Below are positions 15,939-25,582 of a stretch of DNA of 64,000 nt, in pieces (positions within the stretch are counted from its first letter, which is position 1; every line of letters begins with the position of its first letter). The stretch comes from Lentisphaerae bacterium GWF2_49_21 (GTDB taxonomy: Bacteria > Verrucomicrobiota > Lentisphaeria > Victivallales > GWF2-50-93). The notes beneath the pieces are model-generated. The model had not been told where the DNA came from and did not search any database. It saw only the letters and a list, made by a program, of their open reading frames with translations. The stretch spans positions 62,001 to 126,000 of the forward strand of contig MHBH01000040.1 of assembly GCA_001804805.1 (NCBI GenBank). Direction: 5' to 3'. A program made the translations under genes and the position numbers.

Positions 15939-18797
15939 ATGCCTTTAAGCTGGAATGAAATCAATAAAAGAGCAATTGAGTTTTCCAACGAGTGGAAAGA
16001 AGTCAACTGCGAACGGTCGGAAGCTAAATCCTTTTGGGATTCCTTCTTCAATGTCTTCGGAATATCCCGCAAACGTATCGCAACCTTTGAAGAACCTGTA
16101 AAGCTAATTGGCGATAAACATGGTTTTATCGACTTGTTTTGGAAAGGCACTCTTTTAGTTGAACATAAATCAAAGGGGAAAGACCTTAATAAGGCTTATT
16201 CTCAGGCTTTAGATTATTTCTCTGGCCTCAAGGAATATGAACTTCCCAAATATGTCCTTGTATCTGATTTTGAAAGATTGCGCCTTTACGATCTTGAAGA
16301 TGGCTCCGAGAGCGAGTTCAACCTCTCTCAGCTTCATGCAAATATTCATCTTTTCGGATTTATCGCAGGTTACAGGAAGCAAACCTATAAAGATGAGGAT
16401 CCTGTCAATATAAAGGCCGCAGAATTGATGGGACGGCTCCATGACAAACTACTTGAATCCGGCTACTCTGGACATCAGCTTGAACTCTTTCTTGTCAGGA
16501 TACTTTTCTGTCTTTTTGCCGATGATACTGGGATATTCGAAAAAGGTACTTTTGCTGAATATGTAGAGCAGATGACCCCCGACGGTTCGGATACTGGCTC
16601 AAAGCTCGCACATCTTTTCCAGGTCTTAAACACCCAGGAAGCACAACGACATAAGACACTTGACGAAAGACTTGCTCAATTCAGGTATATTAACGGGAAA
16701 CTATTTGAAGAACCCCTTCCCCTCGCCTCGTTTGACTCCTCAATGAGAAACTCTTTCCTGGAATGCTGCTATTTCAACTGGAGCAAGATATCGCCGGCAA
16801 TATTCGGTTCCCTTTTCCAGTCCGTTATGGATCCGGAGAAAAGAAGGAATATTGGCGCTCATTACACTTCTGAAAAGAATATTCTCAAGGTCATAAAACC
16901 TCTCTTCCTTGATGAGCTCCAGTCTGAATTCGATGGAATTAAGAACGTCAAGACAAAGCTTCGCGTTTTTCATGATAAGATTGCATCTCTGAAATTCTTC
17001 GATCCTGCCTGCGGCTGTGGAAATTTCCTTGTAATAACCTACAGGGAGCTGCGGCTTCTCGAAATCGAGATACTCAAGGTCCTCCACAAACATGGCGACA
17101 TCCTCGATATAAAATATTTCTCCAAGATTGACGTCGATTCGTTTTACGGAATTGAAATCGAGGAGTTCCCTGCAAGGGTTGCGGAAGTCGCAATGTGGCT
17201 GATGGACCATCAGATGAACATTAAATTGTCTGAAGCTGTCGGCGACTACTTTGTCCGTCTTCCGCTCCAGAAGTCTGCGAACATCGCAAACGCGAACGCC
17301 CTCCAGCTTGATTGGAACAGCTTTATGCACGGGGATTATTTCGACGTGTCCGCCAATGTGGTGAACGTCGGCATTGTCAAAGAGCCTCGCGCACATTATG
17401 ACACCATCAACGTACTTGCCAAAAAGCTCAACGTCGTGGATGAAAAGGAAATCCAAAGCCAGCAGGACATGCATGGCATGAAATTCGATTATATTCTAGG
17501 GAATCCTCCCTTCATTGGCAAACATCTGCGAAATTCGCAGCAGGACTCCGACATGGACTTGGTTTTTCAGAGCATGAAAAATCACAAGTCCCTCGACTAC
17601 GTCACGTGCTGGTATCTTAAGGCCGCCCAATATATACAGGACACAAAAACCAAAGTGGCATTTGTCTCCACCAATTCTATTTCGCAGGGTGAACAGCCGG
17701 GGATATTATGGAATGAACTCTATCATAAATATCATATCAAGATTCATTTTGGACATAGAACGTTCAGATGGAACAACGAGGCAAGGGGAATGGCCCATGT
17801 TTATGTCGTAATAATAGGCTTCGCGAATTATGACACAAACAGAAAGTTTATCTATTATTATGACAGGCCTGATTCCGAGGCGCATGAGATGCCTGCGAGC
17901 AATATAAATCCTTATCTTGTTGAGATGAGCGACATCGTAGTATTGTCAAGGAAAAAAGCAATATCTCCTGTTCCGGAAATCATCTATGGAAATAAACCTG
18001 TTGATGATTGTAATCTAATTCTGACAGATGAGGAGAAGAATTCCCTTATAAGCTCAGAACCTTTGTGCAATAAGTTTATAAGGCCTTTAATCAGTGCAAA
18101 AGAATATTTGAATAATCAGAAAAGATGGTGTGTCTGGCTTGTTGGCTTGGAACCTAGCGAATTAAAACAATTACCCGATATAATGCTTCGCGTCAAAAAA
18201 GTTCGGGAATTCAGATTAGCGAGCAAAAAGATACCTACTCGAAAATCTGCAGACATCCCTGCCCTATTTGCTGAAATCCGCCAGCCTCAAGACAATTATA
18301 TTTTAATTCCACGTCACACTTCCGAGAACAGGAAATATGTCCCTTTTGGCTTCTTCTCTCCTGATTATATCGTTCATGACAGTTGTGCGTGTATTCCGAA
18401 CGCCACGTTGTATCATTTCGGAATGCTTAGTTCAGAAATGCACATGATATGGATGCGATACGTCTGTGGAAGGCTGGAAAGCCGTTTCAGATATTCTAAT
18501 GACATCGTCTATAATAATTTCCCATGGCCGGACAAACCTTCGGAAAAGAACATGAAGTTAGTGGAGCGGTCGGCCCAGCGGATTCTGGATGTACGAAAAG
18601 AGTTTCCTGACAGTTCGCTTGCGGAACTATACGATCCACTTTCTATGCCTCCTGCCCTAATCAAAGCACACAAGGAACTCGACAAGGCAGTCGATCTCTG
18701 TTACCGTCCACAGGGATTCTCCGATGAAATGAAACGGATTGAATATCTGTTCAGCCTGTATCAGAAATATACAGAACCGTTGCTGAAGAAGAAATAA
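15939..18797 (+). CDS. Type IIG restriction-modification enzyme, MmeI-like
   Basis: A 952-residue single-chain enzyme. Near residues 65-80 it has a PD-(D/E)XK nuclease core, an Asp nine residues before Glu-His-Lys (IDLFWKGTLLVEHKSKG), which is the D-X9-EXK spacing of MmeI. A helical connector follows, then a gamma-class N6-adenine methyltransferase: SAM motif DPACGCGNF and catalytic motif GNPPFIGKH. The C-terminal third should hold the target-recognition domain. MmeI-type enzymes methylate one strand and cut about 20 bases away, and need no separate restriction gene. It stands next to the prophage attachment site and is followed 11 bases later by hydE, an unrelated gene. Confidence 0.88.
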   Translation: MPLSWNEINKRAIEFSNEWKEVNCERSEAKSFWDSFFNVFGISRKRIATFEEPVKLIGDKHGFIDLFWKGTLLVEHKSKGKDLNKAYSQALDYFSGLKEYELPKYVLVSDFERLRLYDLEDGSESEFNLSQLHANIHLFGFIAGYRKQTYKDEDPVNIKAAELMGRLHDKLLESGYSGHQLELFLVRILFCLFADDTGIFEKGTFAEYVEQMTPDGSDTGSKLAHLFQVLNTQEAQRHKTLDERLAQFRYINGKLFEEPLPLASFDSSMRNSFLECCYFNWSKISPAIFGSLFQSVMDPEKRRNIGAHYTSEKNILKVIKPLFLDELQSEFDGIKNVKTKLRVFHDKIASLKFFDPACGCGNFLVITYRELRLLEIEILKVLHKHGDILDIKYFSKIDVDSFYGIEIEEFPARVAEVAMWLMDHQMNIKLSEAVGDYFVRLPLQKSANIANANALQLDWNSFMHGDYFDVSANVVNVGIVKEPRAHYDTINVLAKKLNVVDEKEIQSQQDMHGMKFDYILGNPPFIGKHLRNSQQDSDMDLVFQSMKNHKSLDYVTCWYLKAAQYIQDTKTKVAFVSTNSISQGEQPGILWNELYHKYHIKIHFGHRTFRWNNEARGMAHVYVVIIGFANYDTNRKFIYYYDRPDSEAHEMPASNINPYLVEMSDIVVLSRKKAISPVPEIIYGNKPVDDCNLILTDEEKNSLISSEPLCNKFIRPLISAKEYLNNQKRWCVWLVGLEPSELKQLPDIMLRVKKVREFRLASKKIPTRKSADIPALFAEIRQPQDNYILIPRHTSENRKYVPFGFFSPDYIVHDSCACIPNATLYHFGMLSSEMHMIWMRYVCGRLESRFRYSNDIVYNNFPWPDKPSEKNMKLVERSAQRILDVRKEFPDSSLAELYDPLSMPPALIKAHKELDKAVDLCYRPQGFSDEMKRIEYLFSLYQKYTEPLLKKK

Positions 18798-18808
18798 AGG
18801 ACGAGCAC

Positions 18809-19906
18809 ATGAGAACATTTGCCAATATCTTGGACGATCTGTCTTCCGGCTCCAATCTATCGTCTGATGATATGAAATTCCTTCTCAGTATCACCAATAA
18901 ATCAGAAATGCAGGAACTCTTTGATTATGCTTATGGCATAAAATCCTCCAATATCGGAAAAACCGTTTACTTCCGCGGAATCATTGAACTAAGCAATGTA
19001 TGTGAAAAGGACTGTTATTACTGCGGAATAAGGAATGGCAACAAGGCACAGGAACGATACCTGATGACCGAAGAGGAGATTCTGAACGCCGCTGAATGGG
19101 CTTTAAAGAACAAATATGGATCAATCGTCCTCCAGGCCGGCGAGAATACATCGGGTCATTTCATTGATTTCATCGAGATGATCCTTAAGAAAATCAAGAA
19201 GTTCTCCGACGGCAGGCTGGGCGTGACGCTTTCGCTTGGTGAACAGAACAAGGATACTTACAGAAGATGGATGCATGCAGGCGCCCATAGATATCTCCTG
19301 AGGATTGAAACTTCAAATGAGAAACTTTACAGGAAGCTCCATCCTGAAAACCACCTTTATTCTGCACGGCTGAAATGCCTCGATTACCTTAAGAAACTTG
19401 GTTTCCAGCTCGGAACAGGTGTCATGATTGGTCTTCCATACCAGACAATTGACGACCTGGCCAACGATATAATATTTTTCAGGAAAATCGACGCCGACAT
19501 GATAGGGATGGGGCCATACATAGTCCATAAGGAGACCCCCCTCGCCGATTCTTTTCCCAACTTTGACAAGATCAAGGAATACCAGCTCAATCTCTCATTG
19601 AAGATGATCGCCGTGACCAGGATATATCTCAAGGATGTGAATATCGCATCAACAACCGCCCTCCAATCCTTGAATCCCACCGGAAGGGAGATGGGGCTCC
19701 TCGCAGGAGCCAATATCATAATGCCAAACATCACTGACACAAAATACAGGTCTTCCTACCAGCTGTATGACGACAAGCCATGCCTTGATGAGAATTCCTC
19801 CCTCTGCAAGAGCTGTCTCGAACGCAGGATTTCCTCAATCGGGGAAACCATCGGTTATGATGAACGGGGTGATTCGAAGCATTTCACCAGGAAAAAACAC
19901 CGCTGA
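18809..19906 (+). CDS. hydE: [FeFe]-hydrogenase maturase HydE (radical SAM)
   Basis: A 365-residue radical SAM protein with the cluster motif CEKDCYYC (Cys-X3-Cys-X2-Cys), followed by a TIM-barrel pattern close to biotin synthase (QERYLMTEEEI, GSIVLQAGE). The C-terminal ending SIGETIGYDERGDSKHF is characteristic of HydE. HydE acts with HydF and HydG to build the two-iron part of the H-cluster. Neither HydF, HydG nor the hydrogenase itself is in this window. The ribosome site AAGGA precedes the ATG. BioB and PylB are relatives, but the C-terminal pattern favours HydE. Confidence 0.85.
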   Translation: MRTFANILDDLSSGSNLSSDDMKFLLSITNKSEMQELFDYAYGIKSSNIGKTVYFRGIIELSNVCEKDCYYCGIRNGNKAQERYLMTEEEILNAAEWALKNKYGSIVLQAGENTSGHFIDFIEMILKKIKKFSDGRLGVTLSLGEQNKDTYRRWMHAGAHRYLLRIETSNEKLYRKLHPENHLYSARLKCLDYLKKLGFQLGTGVMIGLPYQTIDDLANDIIFFRKIDADMIGMGPYIVHKETPLADSFPNFDKIKEYQLNLSLKMIAVTRIYLKDVNIASTTALQSLNPTGREMGLLAGANIIMPNITDTKYRSSYQLYDDKPCLDENSSLCKSCLERRISSIGETIGYDERGDSKHFTRKKHR

Positions 19907-19910
19907 ATTT

Positions 19911-20849
19911 TCACTTTGTCCAGCTTTTCGCCTTCTGATTGTCCGGCGGCTCCACCAGGAATATATTTCCCAGATAGACGCTCTTGAATCCGCGCTTCAT
20001 CGCATTTTCCCTTATCTCGTAGAGTTTTCCGGGAGGCGTGCGTGGACTCTCCTTGTATTTGTAGTCCGGATGATATGCTGAAAAATGCAGGGGGATTTCC
20101 TTGCCGAGATTCTCTTCCGTCCAATCCAGGAAGGCGCCTATCATCTCATCGGAATCGTTTTTATTCGGGATGACAAGATTTGTGATTTCAAGATGCCCGC
20201 CCAGCGACAAATAATATTTAATCGCATCCAGGACGGGTGCGAGCCTGCCTCCGGTCATCTTGGAATAAAAGTCTTCCGAAAAACCCTTCATGTCCATGTT
20301 GGCGGCATCAATCAGCGGGAAGAGATCGGCTGCGGCCTCAGGAGTGACATATCCGTTTGAAACCAGGACCGTGGCAAGTCCGGCTTTCTTCGCAAGCGTT
20401 GCTATGTCTATTACATATTCCGACCAGATTACCGGCTCATTGTATGTGAATGCAATTGATTTGCAGTCTTCTATCATTGCCAGCTGGACGATTTTTTCCG
20501 GCGAAAAGAACTTGCCGCTCCCCCCCTCCCCCTTCTCCTTGTCATAATAGCCTCTTGACAGATGGTAGTTCTGGCAGAATGAACATGCGAGATTGCATCC
20601 GTATGTGCCGAGTGAGAATGTCCATGTTCCGGGCATGAATTCGGCAAGAGGCTTCTTCTCTATGGGATCAATGTTGAGTGCCACAGGATGTCCGTAGGCC
20701 AGCGCATAGAGCTTGCCGGCGATGTTCTTCCTGACCCCGCAGAAACCCGTCCTGTCCTCGAAAACATGACATGCCCTTGGACAGAGGCGGCAGAAGACTT
20801 TATTCCCCTGTTCGGGCTGCCACCATCTCGCCTCATGTAGATTTTGCAC
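19911..20849 (-). CDS. amrS: AmmeMemoRadiSam system radical SAM protein AmrS
   Basis: A 312-residue radical SAM enzyme with the cluster motif CNLACSFC and an N-terminal Cys-rich patch (CRLCPRACHVFEDRTGFCGV). It continues with the family signature NIDPIEKKPL and GTYGCNLACSFCQN. AmrS is related to pyruvate formate-lyase activators and is usually found with AmmeMemo proteins; its substrate is not established. The start appears to be GTG at 20849. It converges with hydE with only four bases between the stop codons, and its 5' side is separated from serC by a terminator. The family call is firm; the role is not. Confidence 0.87.
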   Translation of the reverse strand: MQNLHEARWWQPEQGNKVFCRLCPRACHVFEDRTGFCGVRKNIAGKLYALAYGHPVALNIDPIEKKPLAEFMPGTWTFSLGTYGCNLACSFCQNYHLSRGYYDKEKGEGGSGKFFSPEKIVQLAMIEDCKSIAFTYNEPVIWSEYVIDIATLAKKAGLATVLVSNGYVTPEAAADLFPLIDAANMDMKGFSEDFYSKMTGGRLAPVLDAIKYYLSLGGHLEITNLVIPNKNDSDEMIGAFLDWTEENLGKEIPLHFSAYHPDYKYKESPRTPPGKLYEIRENAMKRGFKSVYLGNIFLVEPPDNQKAKSWTK

Positions 20850-20884
20850 GTTGCTATTGATAATACACCATCATCTGTTAATAA

Positions 20885-20919
20885 AAAAGAGCATCGTGGC
20901 AATGCCGCGACGCTCTTTT
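20885..20919 (-). terminator. Rho-independent terminator of serC
   Basis: Read on the - strand, AAAAGAGCGTCGCGGCA pairs with its near-complement over about 15 bp, with two G-U type pairs, and is followed by a run of T. It lies 17 bases after the serC stop. The A-run on the other side means it could also act in the + direction. Confidence 0.85.
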
Positions 20920-20936
20920 CAAATTGCCATGATTCC

Positions 20937-22013
20937 TCAGGAATTCGCCTTTTCAAAGGCGTTCATGAAATCAATGAGCTTTTCAACTCCTTCAAGAGGC
21001 ATCGCATTATAGATGCTCGCCCTGATTCCTCCGACTGAACGGTGTCCCTTGAGCCCGATAAGGCCCTTGGCCTTGGCCTCCTTGACAAACTTCTCCTCGA
21101 GGGCCTCGCTGGGCAGGCGGAATACGACGTTCATCTTGGATCTGCTCGCAGGCTCGACTGGATTGCTGTAGAATTCACCTTCCTCAATTGTTTCATAGAG
21201 AGCTTCCGACTTGGCATCGTTTATTGTCTCGATTGCCGCAAGCCCGCCTTTTTTCTTCATCCAGTCCGTCACAAGACGGATCATGTAGATTCCGAATGTG
21301 GGCGGAGTGTTGTAGAGGGAATTGCTGTCAATGTATGTCCCGTATTTGAGCATTGTCGGAAGATTTGCAGGAGTCCGCTTCACCAGTTCCTTCTTGATGA
21401 TGACCACCGCAACACCGCTCGGTCCAATGTTCTTCTGGGCACCGGCATAGATGAGGCTGAACTGGTCGACATCAACCACCCTGGACATGAAATCGCTCGA
21501 CATGTCGGCTATCAACGGAACCTTTGAATCAGGGAAGGAATGGTACTGTGTTCCAAAAATAGTATTGTTGCTTGTTATGTGCAGGTATGAGGCCTTGGCG
21601 TCGAGCTTCCAGTGGCGTATGTCAGGTATCTTGTTATATTTCGTGTCCTTGGAGCTGCACACGACCTTGACATCACCGATGAACTTCGCCTCCTTGATGG
21701 CGGCGGCGGACCATGCGCCGGTATCTGCGTATTCCATGGAAGTCCCGGGAACGTGCAGATTCATCGGAATCATGGCGAACTGGAGGCTTGCCCCGCCCTG
21801 TATGAACAGGACGGCATACTCGTCGCCTATGTTCATGAGCTCCCTTATATTCTTCTCGGCCGTCTCAATCACCTCTGTGAATTCCGCCCCCCTGTGCGAA
21901 TGCTCCATGATGCCACATCCGGTCTTATGATAATCCGAAAACTCATGCTGGGCCTGTTCCATCACCTCTGTAGGAAGCATCGCCGGGCCTGGATTGAAGT
22001 TGAATACTCTCAT
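20937..22013 (-). CDS. serC: Phosphoserine aminotransferase
   Basis: A 358-residue class V aminotransferase, the usual SerC length. The start MRVFNFNPGPAMLP and the phosphate-contacting HRGAEF region are typical. The PLP lysine lies in YAGAQKNIGPSG, and the C-terminal GHRSVGGIRASIYNAMPLEG is highly conserved. It converts 3-phosphohydroxypyruvate and glutamate to phosphoserine in serine synthesis and also serves pyridoxal phosphate synthesis. A purine-rich site (GAGGAGAAA) precedes the ATG. It is a single gene with its own terminator; the AT-rich 200-base region upstream should hold its promoter. Confidence 0.96.
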   Translation of the reverse strand: MRVFNFNPGPAMLPTEVMEQAQHEFSDYHKTGCGIMEHSHRGAEFTEVIETAEKNIRELMNIGDEYAVLFIQGGASLQFAMIPMNLHVPGTSMEYADTGAWSAAAIKEAKFIGDVKVVCSSKDTKYNKIPDIRHWKLDAKASYLHITSNNTIFGTQYHSFPDSKVPLIADMSSDFMSRVVDVDQFSLIYAGAQKNIGPSGVAVVIIKKELVKRTPANLPTMLKYGTYIDSNSLYNTPPTFGIYMIRLVTDWMKKKGGLAAIETINDAKSEALYETIEEGEFYSNPVEPASRSKMNVVFRLPSEALEEKFVKEAKAKGLIGLKGHRSVGGIRASIYNAMPLEGVEKLIDFMNAFEKANS

Positions 22014-22214
22014 TTTCTCCTCTTTCTGCGTTTTTAAAATCGCATTTTATAATTATTGGTTTATCATTATAATAATTCAGATGCGAAAAATCCAATCAAT
22101 TAATACTTTTTTTTAATTTTGATTTTTATTGCTTGATTTTTCAATTGATAAAAATAGATTATAGCTTAATTAATGTGGAAGTGATGGAAACAAAAGAATC
22201 AACCGGAATATTTC

Positions 22215-22715
22215 ATGGATAATTATTCAGGAGCCTTAGCCGAAATGCCAAAACTTATCTGTCTCAGCGGTATGAACAAGGGGGAGGAGTTCCAGCTCAT
22301 CGAAGGAGAGAACTCCATCGGACGCAGCGAAAAGAACACCGTCTGCGTCTTTGACAAGAAGGTCTCCCGCGTACACTGTAAGATATATGTGAACGTCGAA
22401 GGCGTCCTGCTTGAGGATATGGGAAGCACCAACGGTTCCAGGGTGAACAACGTTTTCATAAACGGAAAACAGGAACTCAAGACTGGCGACCATGTCAGGG
22501 TCGGGCAGACTGTCTTCATGCTCAGCGACAGGCCAATTTCAGAGACCGATGAAATGAGCTCGTCCGGCCAGGATGTCGACGACAAGGAATATGAATCCCT
22601 GCTGGAGCAGACTTCTTTCCATGTCACCAAGACAACCGCCTTCAGGAAAATGAAAACAGACAAGTCCGGTACGGATGTCGGCTTCCTCTCGTTCTTCGAG
22701 AAGGATAAGAAATAA
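22215..22715 (+). CDS. FHA-domain protein
   Basis: A 166-residue protein with one forkhead-associated domain, about residues 12-105: the conserved motifs IGRSEKN, SRVHCKIY and GSTNGSRVNN are all present, so it should bind phosphothreonine peptides. The C-terminal 50 residues are polar and carry several Thr (TSFHVTKTTAFRKMKTDK), possible kinase targets. In PVC bacteria such proteins pair with Ser/Thr kinases like the one at 897-4835, but no direct link is visible. It stands alone between serC and the ferredoxin gene. Confidence 0.88.
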   Translation: MDNYSGALAEMPKLICLSGMNKGEEFQLIEGENSIGRSEKNTVCVFDKKVSRVHCKIYVNVEGVLLEDMGSTNGSRVNNVFINGKQELKTGDHVRVGQTVFMLSDRPISETDEMSSSGQDVDDKEYESLLEQTSFHVTKTTAFRKMKTDKSGTDVGFLSFFEKDKK

Positions 22716-22828
22716 TTCCGCCCCCTTTCTGATGTTCCGGGATAAATTCCTTGTTTTTTCATTCCCTTCCTAAAACTTTTCATTTTTTTATGTATATTAT
22801 TTCAATTTTTATTTGAGGTTTTTTTTCA

Positions 22829-23068
22829 ATGGACAGGAAAAAGAAGAAATTCACACCGGTCATAACCGTGAACGAGTGCAAGGGTTGTGAAAGATGCGTC
22901 TACTCATGTCCGAAAAAAGTCCTCCGCCTGGAGAACAAGCTTAATTCGTATGGCTATCGATACGCCTTCTATATCGGCGAAGGATGCATTGGATGCGGTT
23001 CATGTTTCTATACCTGCCCCGAGCCCGGCGCCGTATCAATATACGAGGAGACGGAAGACAACACCTGA
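22829..23068 (+). CDS. 2-oxoacid:ferredoxin oxidoreductase, ferredoxin (delta) subunit
   Basis: A 79-residue protein with two [4Fe-4S] motifs, CKGCERCVYSCP and CIGCGSCFYTCP. It is the first gene of a three-gene operon: ten bases separate it from the alpha subunit. In KorABCD/VorABCD enzymes the delta subunit passes electrons from the thiamine centre to external ferredoxin. Confidence 0.9.
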   Translation: MDRKKKKFTPVITVNECKGCERCVYSCPKKVLRLENKLNSYGYRYAFYIGEGCIGCGSCFYTCPEPGAVSIYEETEDNT

Positions 23069-23077
23069 ACATAATAT

Positions 23078-24145
23078 ATGAGTGAAAGAAATAAAATAAT
23101 GCTGAGAGGGAATGACGCCGTCATATATGGCGCCCTTCTGGCCGGATGCGACTGTTTCTTCGGATATCCAATAACACCCGCAAACGAAATTGCGCATTCC
23201 GGCGCGGCCCTCTTCCCGATGCTCGGAAGGGTTTTCCTGCAGGCCGAATCGGAATTGGCCGCGATAAACATGGTGCTCGGCGCGTCAGCCGCAGGAAGAC
23301 GCGCAATCACAGCATCCTCGGGACTCGGAATAAGTCTCAAGCAGGAAGGAATCTCATACATCGCCACAATGGAGCTCCCCGCTGTAATCGTCGATATTAT
23401 GAGAGGCGGCCCCGGCCTTGGCAATCTCGGCCCGGAACAGGGCGACTACAACCAGGTCGTCAAGGGCGGCGGACATGGCAACTACAAATGCATCGTCCTG
23501 GCCCCCAACTCCCCGCAGGAGATGTGCTCGTTGACAATGAAGGCTTTTGAACTCGCCGACAATTACAGGACGCCGGTCTACGTGCTCTCCGACGCCTTGA
23601 TAGGCCAGATGATCGAATCCGTGCTGCTGCCGGATCCGGTTGACAAGAAGCCGATCCCGGACTGGGCCATTGCAGGAACCGCTGAATACCGGAAAAACTA
23701 CATCACGTCAATCTATCTCGACTATGACGATCTTGAGAGGCTCAATTTGAAACTCCAGGAGAAATATGAACTTATAAGGCGCAACGAGCAGCTCTGCGAA
23801 TCCTATATGACCGATGACGCCGACACTGTGATCATCTGCTATGGGATCGTAAGCAGAATAGCAAAATCAGCCGTGAACCTGCTCCGCGAAAAAGGGCATA
23901 AGGCCGGCCTCCTCAGGCCCATGACCCTCTTCCCCTTCCCCTCGACCGAAATACAGCGGCTCGAAAAGAAGATTTCATCATTCCTCTGCATCGAACTGAG
24001 CAATGGACAGATGCTCGATGACATAAAACTTTCAATGGAATCGGACATCCCCCTGCACTTCTATTCGAGAATGGGCGGAAATTTACCAAACGAACAGGAC
24101 ATAATCAATAAATACTTGTCAGTTCACGGAAAGACCAATGGCTAA
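23078..24145 (+). CDS. 2-oxoacid:ferredoxin oxidoreductase, alpha subunit
   Basis: A 355-residue protein with the pyrimidine-binding half of a thiamine diphosphate enzyme: GYPITPANEIAH near the start, then ASAAGRRAITASSGLGISL and MRGGPGLGNLGPEQGDY, all typical of KorA/VorB. It pairs with the next gene, with which it overlaps by eight bases, implying equal synthesis. The substrate could be 2-oxoglutarate or branched-chain oxoacids; the sequence alone does not decide, so no gene symbol is given. Confidence 0.9.
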   Translation: MSERNKIMLRGNDAVIYGALLAGCDCFFGYPITPANEIAHSGAALFPMLGRVFLQAESELAAINMVLGASAAGRRAITASSGLGISLKQEGISYIATMELPAVIVDIMRGGPGLGNLGPEQGDYNQVVKGGGHGNYKCIVLAPNSPQEMCSLTMKAFELADNYRTPVYVLSDALIGQMIESVLLPDPVDKKPIPDWAIAGTAEYRKNYITSIYLDYDDLERLNLKLQEKYELIRRNEQLCESYMTDDADTVIICYGIVSRIAKSAVNLLREKGHKAGLLRPMTLFPFPSTEIQRLEKKISSFLCIELSNGQMLDDIKLSMESDIPLHFYSRMGGNLPNEQDIINKYLSVHGKTNG

Positions 24146-25568
24146 AAAACTGATATATGGAAAACCAAGCGGCTTCTTCGACACCTTCGACAGGAGGCCG
24201 GGCATAACTCACAGCACGCACTACTGCCCTGGCTGTGGACATGGCGTCCTTCACAAGCTGATTGCTGAAGCCGTCGCCGATCTCGGCATGCTCGACAAGA
24301 CAATCTTCATCTGCCCGGTCGGATGCTCCGTCTTTGGATATTACTATTTTAACATGGCATCAATATCAGTACCGCACGGCCGCGCACCTGCAGTTGCAAC
24401 AGGACTTGTAAGATCCAATCCGGATTGTTTTGTCATTTCCTACCAAGGTGACGGCGATCTGGGGGCAATCGGCTTCAATGAATTCATACAGGCCGCCAAC
24501 AGAGGCGAGAACATGGCCGTATTCTTCGTCAACAACGGCGTCTACGGAATGACAGGCGGCCAGCTTGCGCCTACCACCTTGCCCGGACAGAAGACGCTTA
24601 CATCTCCTTACGGCCGTTCAGTTGAAAACGAAGGATATCCCCTCAAGGTCTGTGAAATGGTGGCCGCCCTTGATTCACCTGTGTACGTTGAAAGGACAGC
24701 TGTCACATCCCCGAAAAATATCCGCGCCGCAAGGGCTGCGCTGAGAAAAGCACTGACATATATGAAGGAGAAGAAAGGTTTCTCGCTCGTTGAATTTCTT
24801 TCCGGATGCCCTGTCAACATGAAGAGGAGCGCAAAGGACACCGACGAATGGATCGAGAAGAACGTGATACCTTATTTCCCTGTAAAATGTTTCAAGGATA
24901 TCGCCAATGAACGGAAGCCAAAACAGTCTCCTGTTGGAATATACGACAAGGAGAAGGTCAAGGATTCGCTGCTTGCAACTGAAAAGATCCATCCATCCGA
25001 CGAATCCGAACTTCCTGTTCCTGACATCAAAGGCGAACTGAGGATCAAATGCGCGGGATTCGGCGGCCAGGGGATTCTCAGCCTTGGCATGCTGATTGCA
25101 GAAGCGGGACATCTCCAGAACCTCAAAGCCAGCTGGCTCCCCTCATACGGACCCGAAATGCGTGGCGGCACGGCAAACTGTTCGGTTGTCCTGAGCCGCG
25201 AGGCGGTAGGTTCCCCTCTTGTCAAGACCGCCGATGTCGTGCTTGCGATGAACCAGCCGTCCATAGACAAGTTCAGCCCTGATCTGCGCGACGGCGGCAT
25301 ACTTATATATGATTCAGTGAACATAAAATTCGACAATCCCGGGAAATGCAATGTGTATTCCCTTGACGCCTCCATGATCGCAAAGGACGTAATAGGAGAT
25401 GTCAGATGCGCAAACAGCGTGATGCTTGGCGCCTTCTGTGAAATCATAAGAAGCATTGACGAGAAATCCTTCATCAGTTCGATAACCAACAACTTCCGCG
25501 GCAAGGAGAAGGTGATCAGCATGAATATCAAGGCCTTCCAGGAAGGCCGCAAGGCCGTAAGAAAATAA
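24138..25568 (+). CDS. 2-oxoacid:ferredoxin oxidoreductase, fused beta-gamma subunit
   Basis: A 476-residue fusion. Residues 1-260 or so are the beta subunit that binds thiamine diphosphate and Mg ([42 protein letters not shown]). A linker follows, and from about 295 comes a complete gamma subunit ([33 protein letters not shown]). The two are separate genes in most bacteria. With the alpha and delta genes upstream this makes a full enzyme that oxidatively decarboxylates a 2-oxoacid to an acyl-CoA and reduces ferredoxin. The run is continuous with hisF (15 bases) and malic enzyme (12 bases). Confidence 0.92.
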   Translation: MAKKLIYGKPSGFFDTFDRRPGITHSTHYCPGCGHGVLHKLIAEAVADLGMLDKTIFICPVGCSVFGYYYFNMASISVPHGRAPAVATGLVRSNPDCFVISYQGDGDLGAIGFNEFIQAANRGENMAVFFVNNGVYGMTGGQLAPTTLPGQKTLTSPYGRSVENEGYPLKVCEMVAALDSPVYVERTAVTSPKNIRAARAALRKALTYMKEKKGFSLVEFLSGCPVNMKRSAKDTDEWIEKNVIPYFPVKCFKDIANERKPKQSPVGIYDKEKVKDSLLATEKIHPSDESELPVPDIKGELRIKCAGFGGQGILSLGMLIAEAGHLQNLKASWLPSYGPEMRGGTANCSVVLSREAVGSPLVKTADVVLAMNQPSIDKFSPDLRDGGILIYDSVNIKFDNPGKCNVYSLDASMIAKDVIGDVRCANSVMLGAFCEIIRSIDEKSFISSITNNFRGKEKVISMNIKAFQEGRKAVRK

Positions 25569-25582
25569 CGGATGGTATTGCA

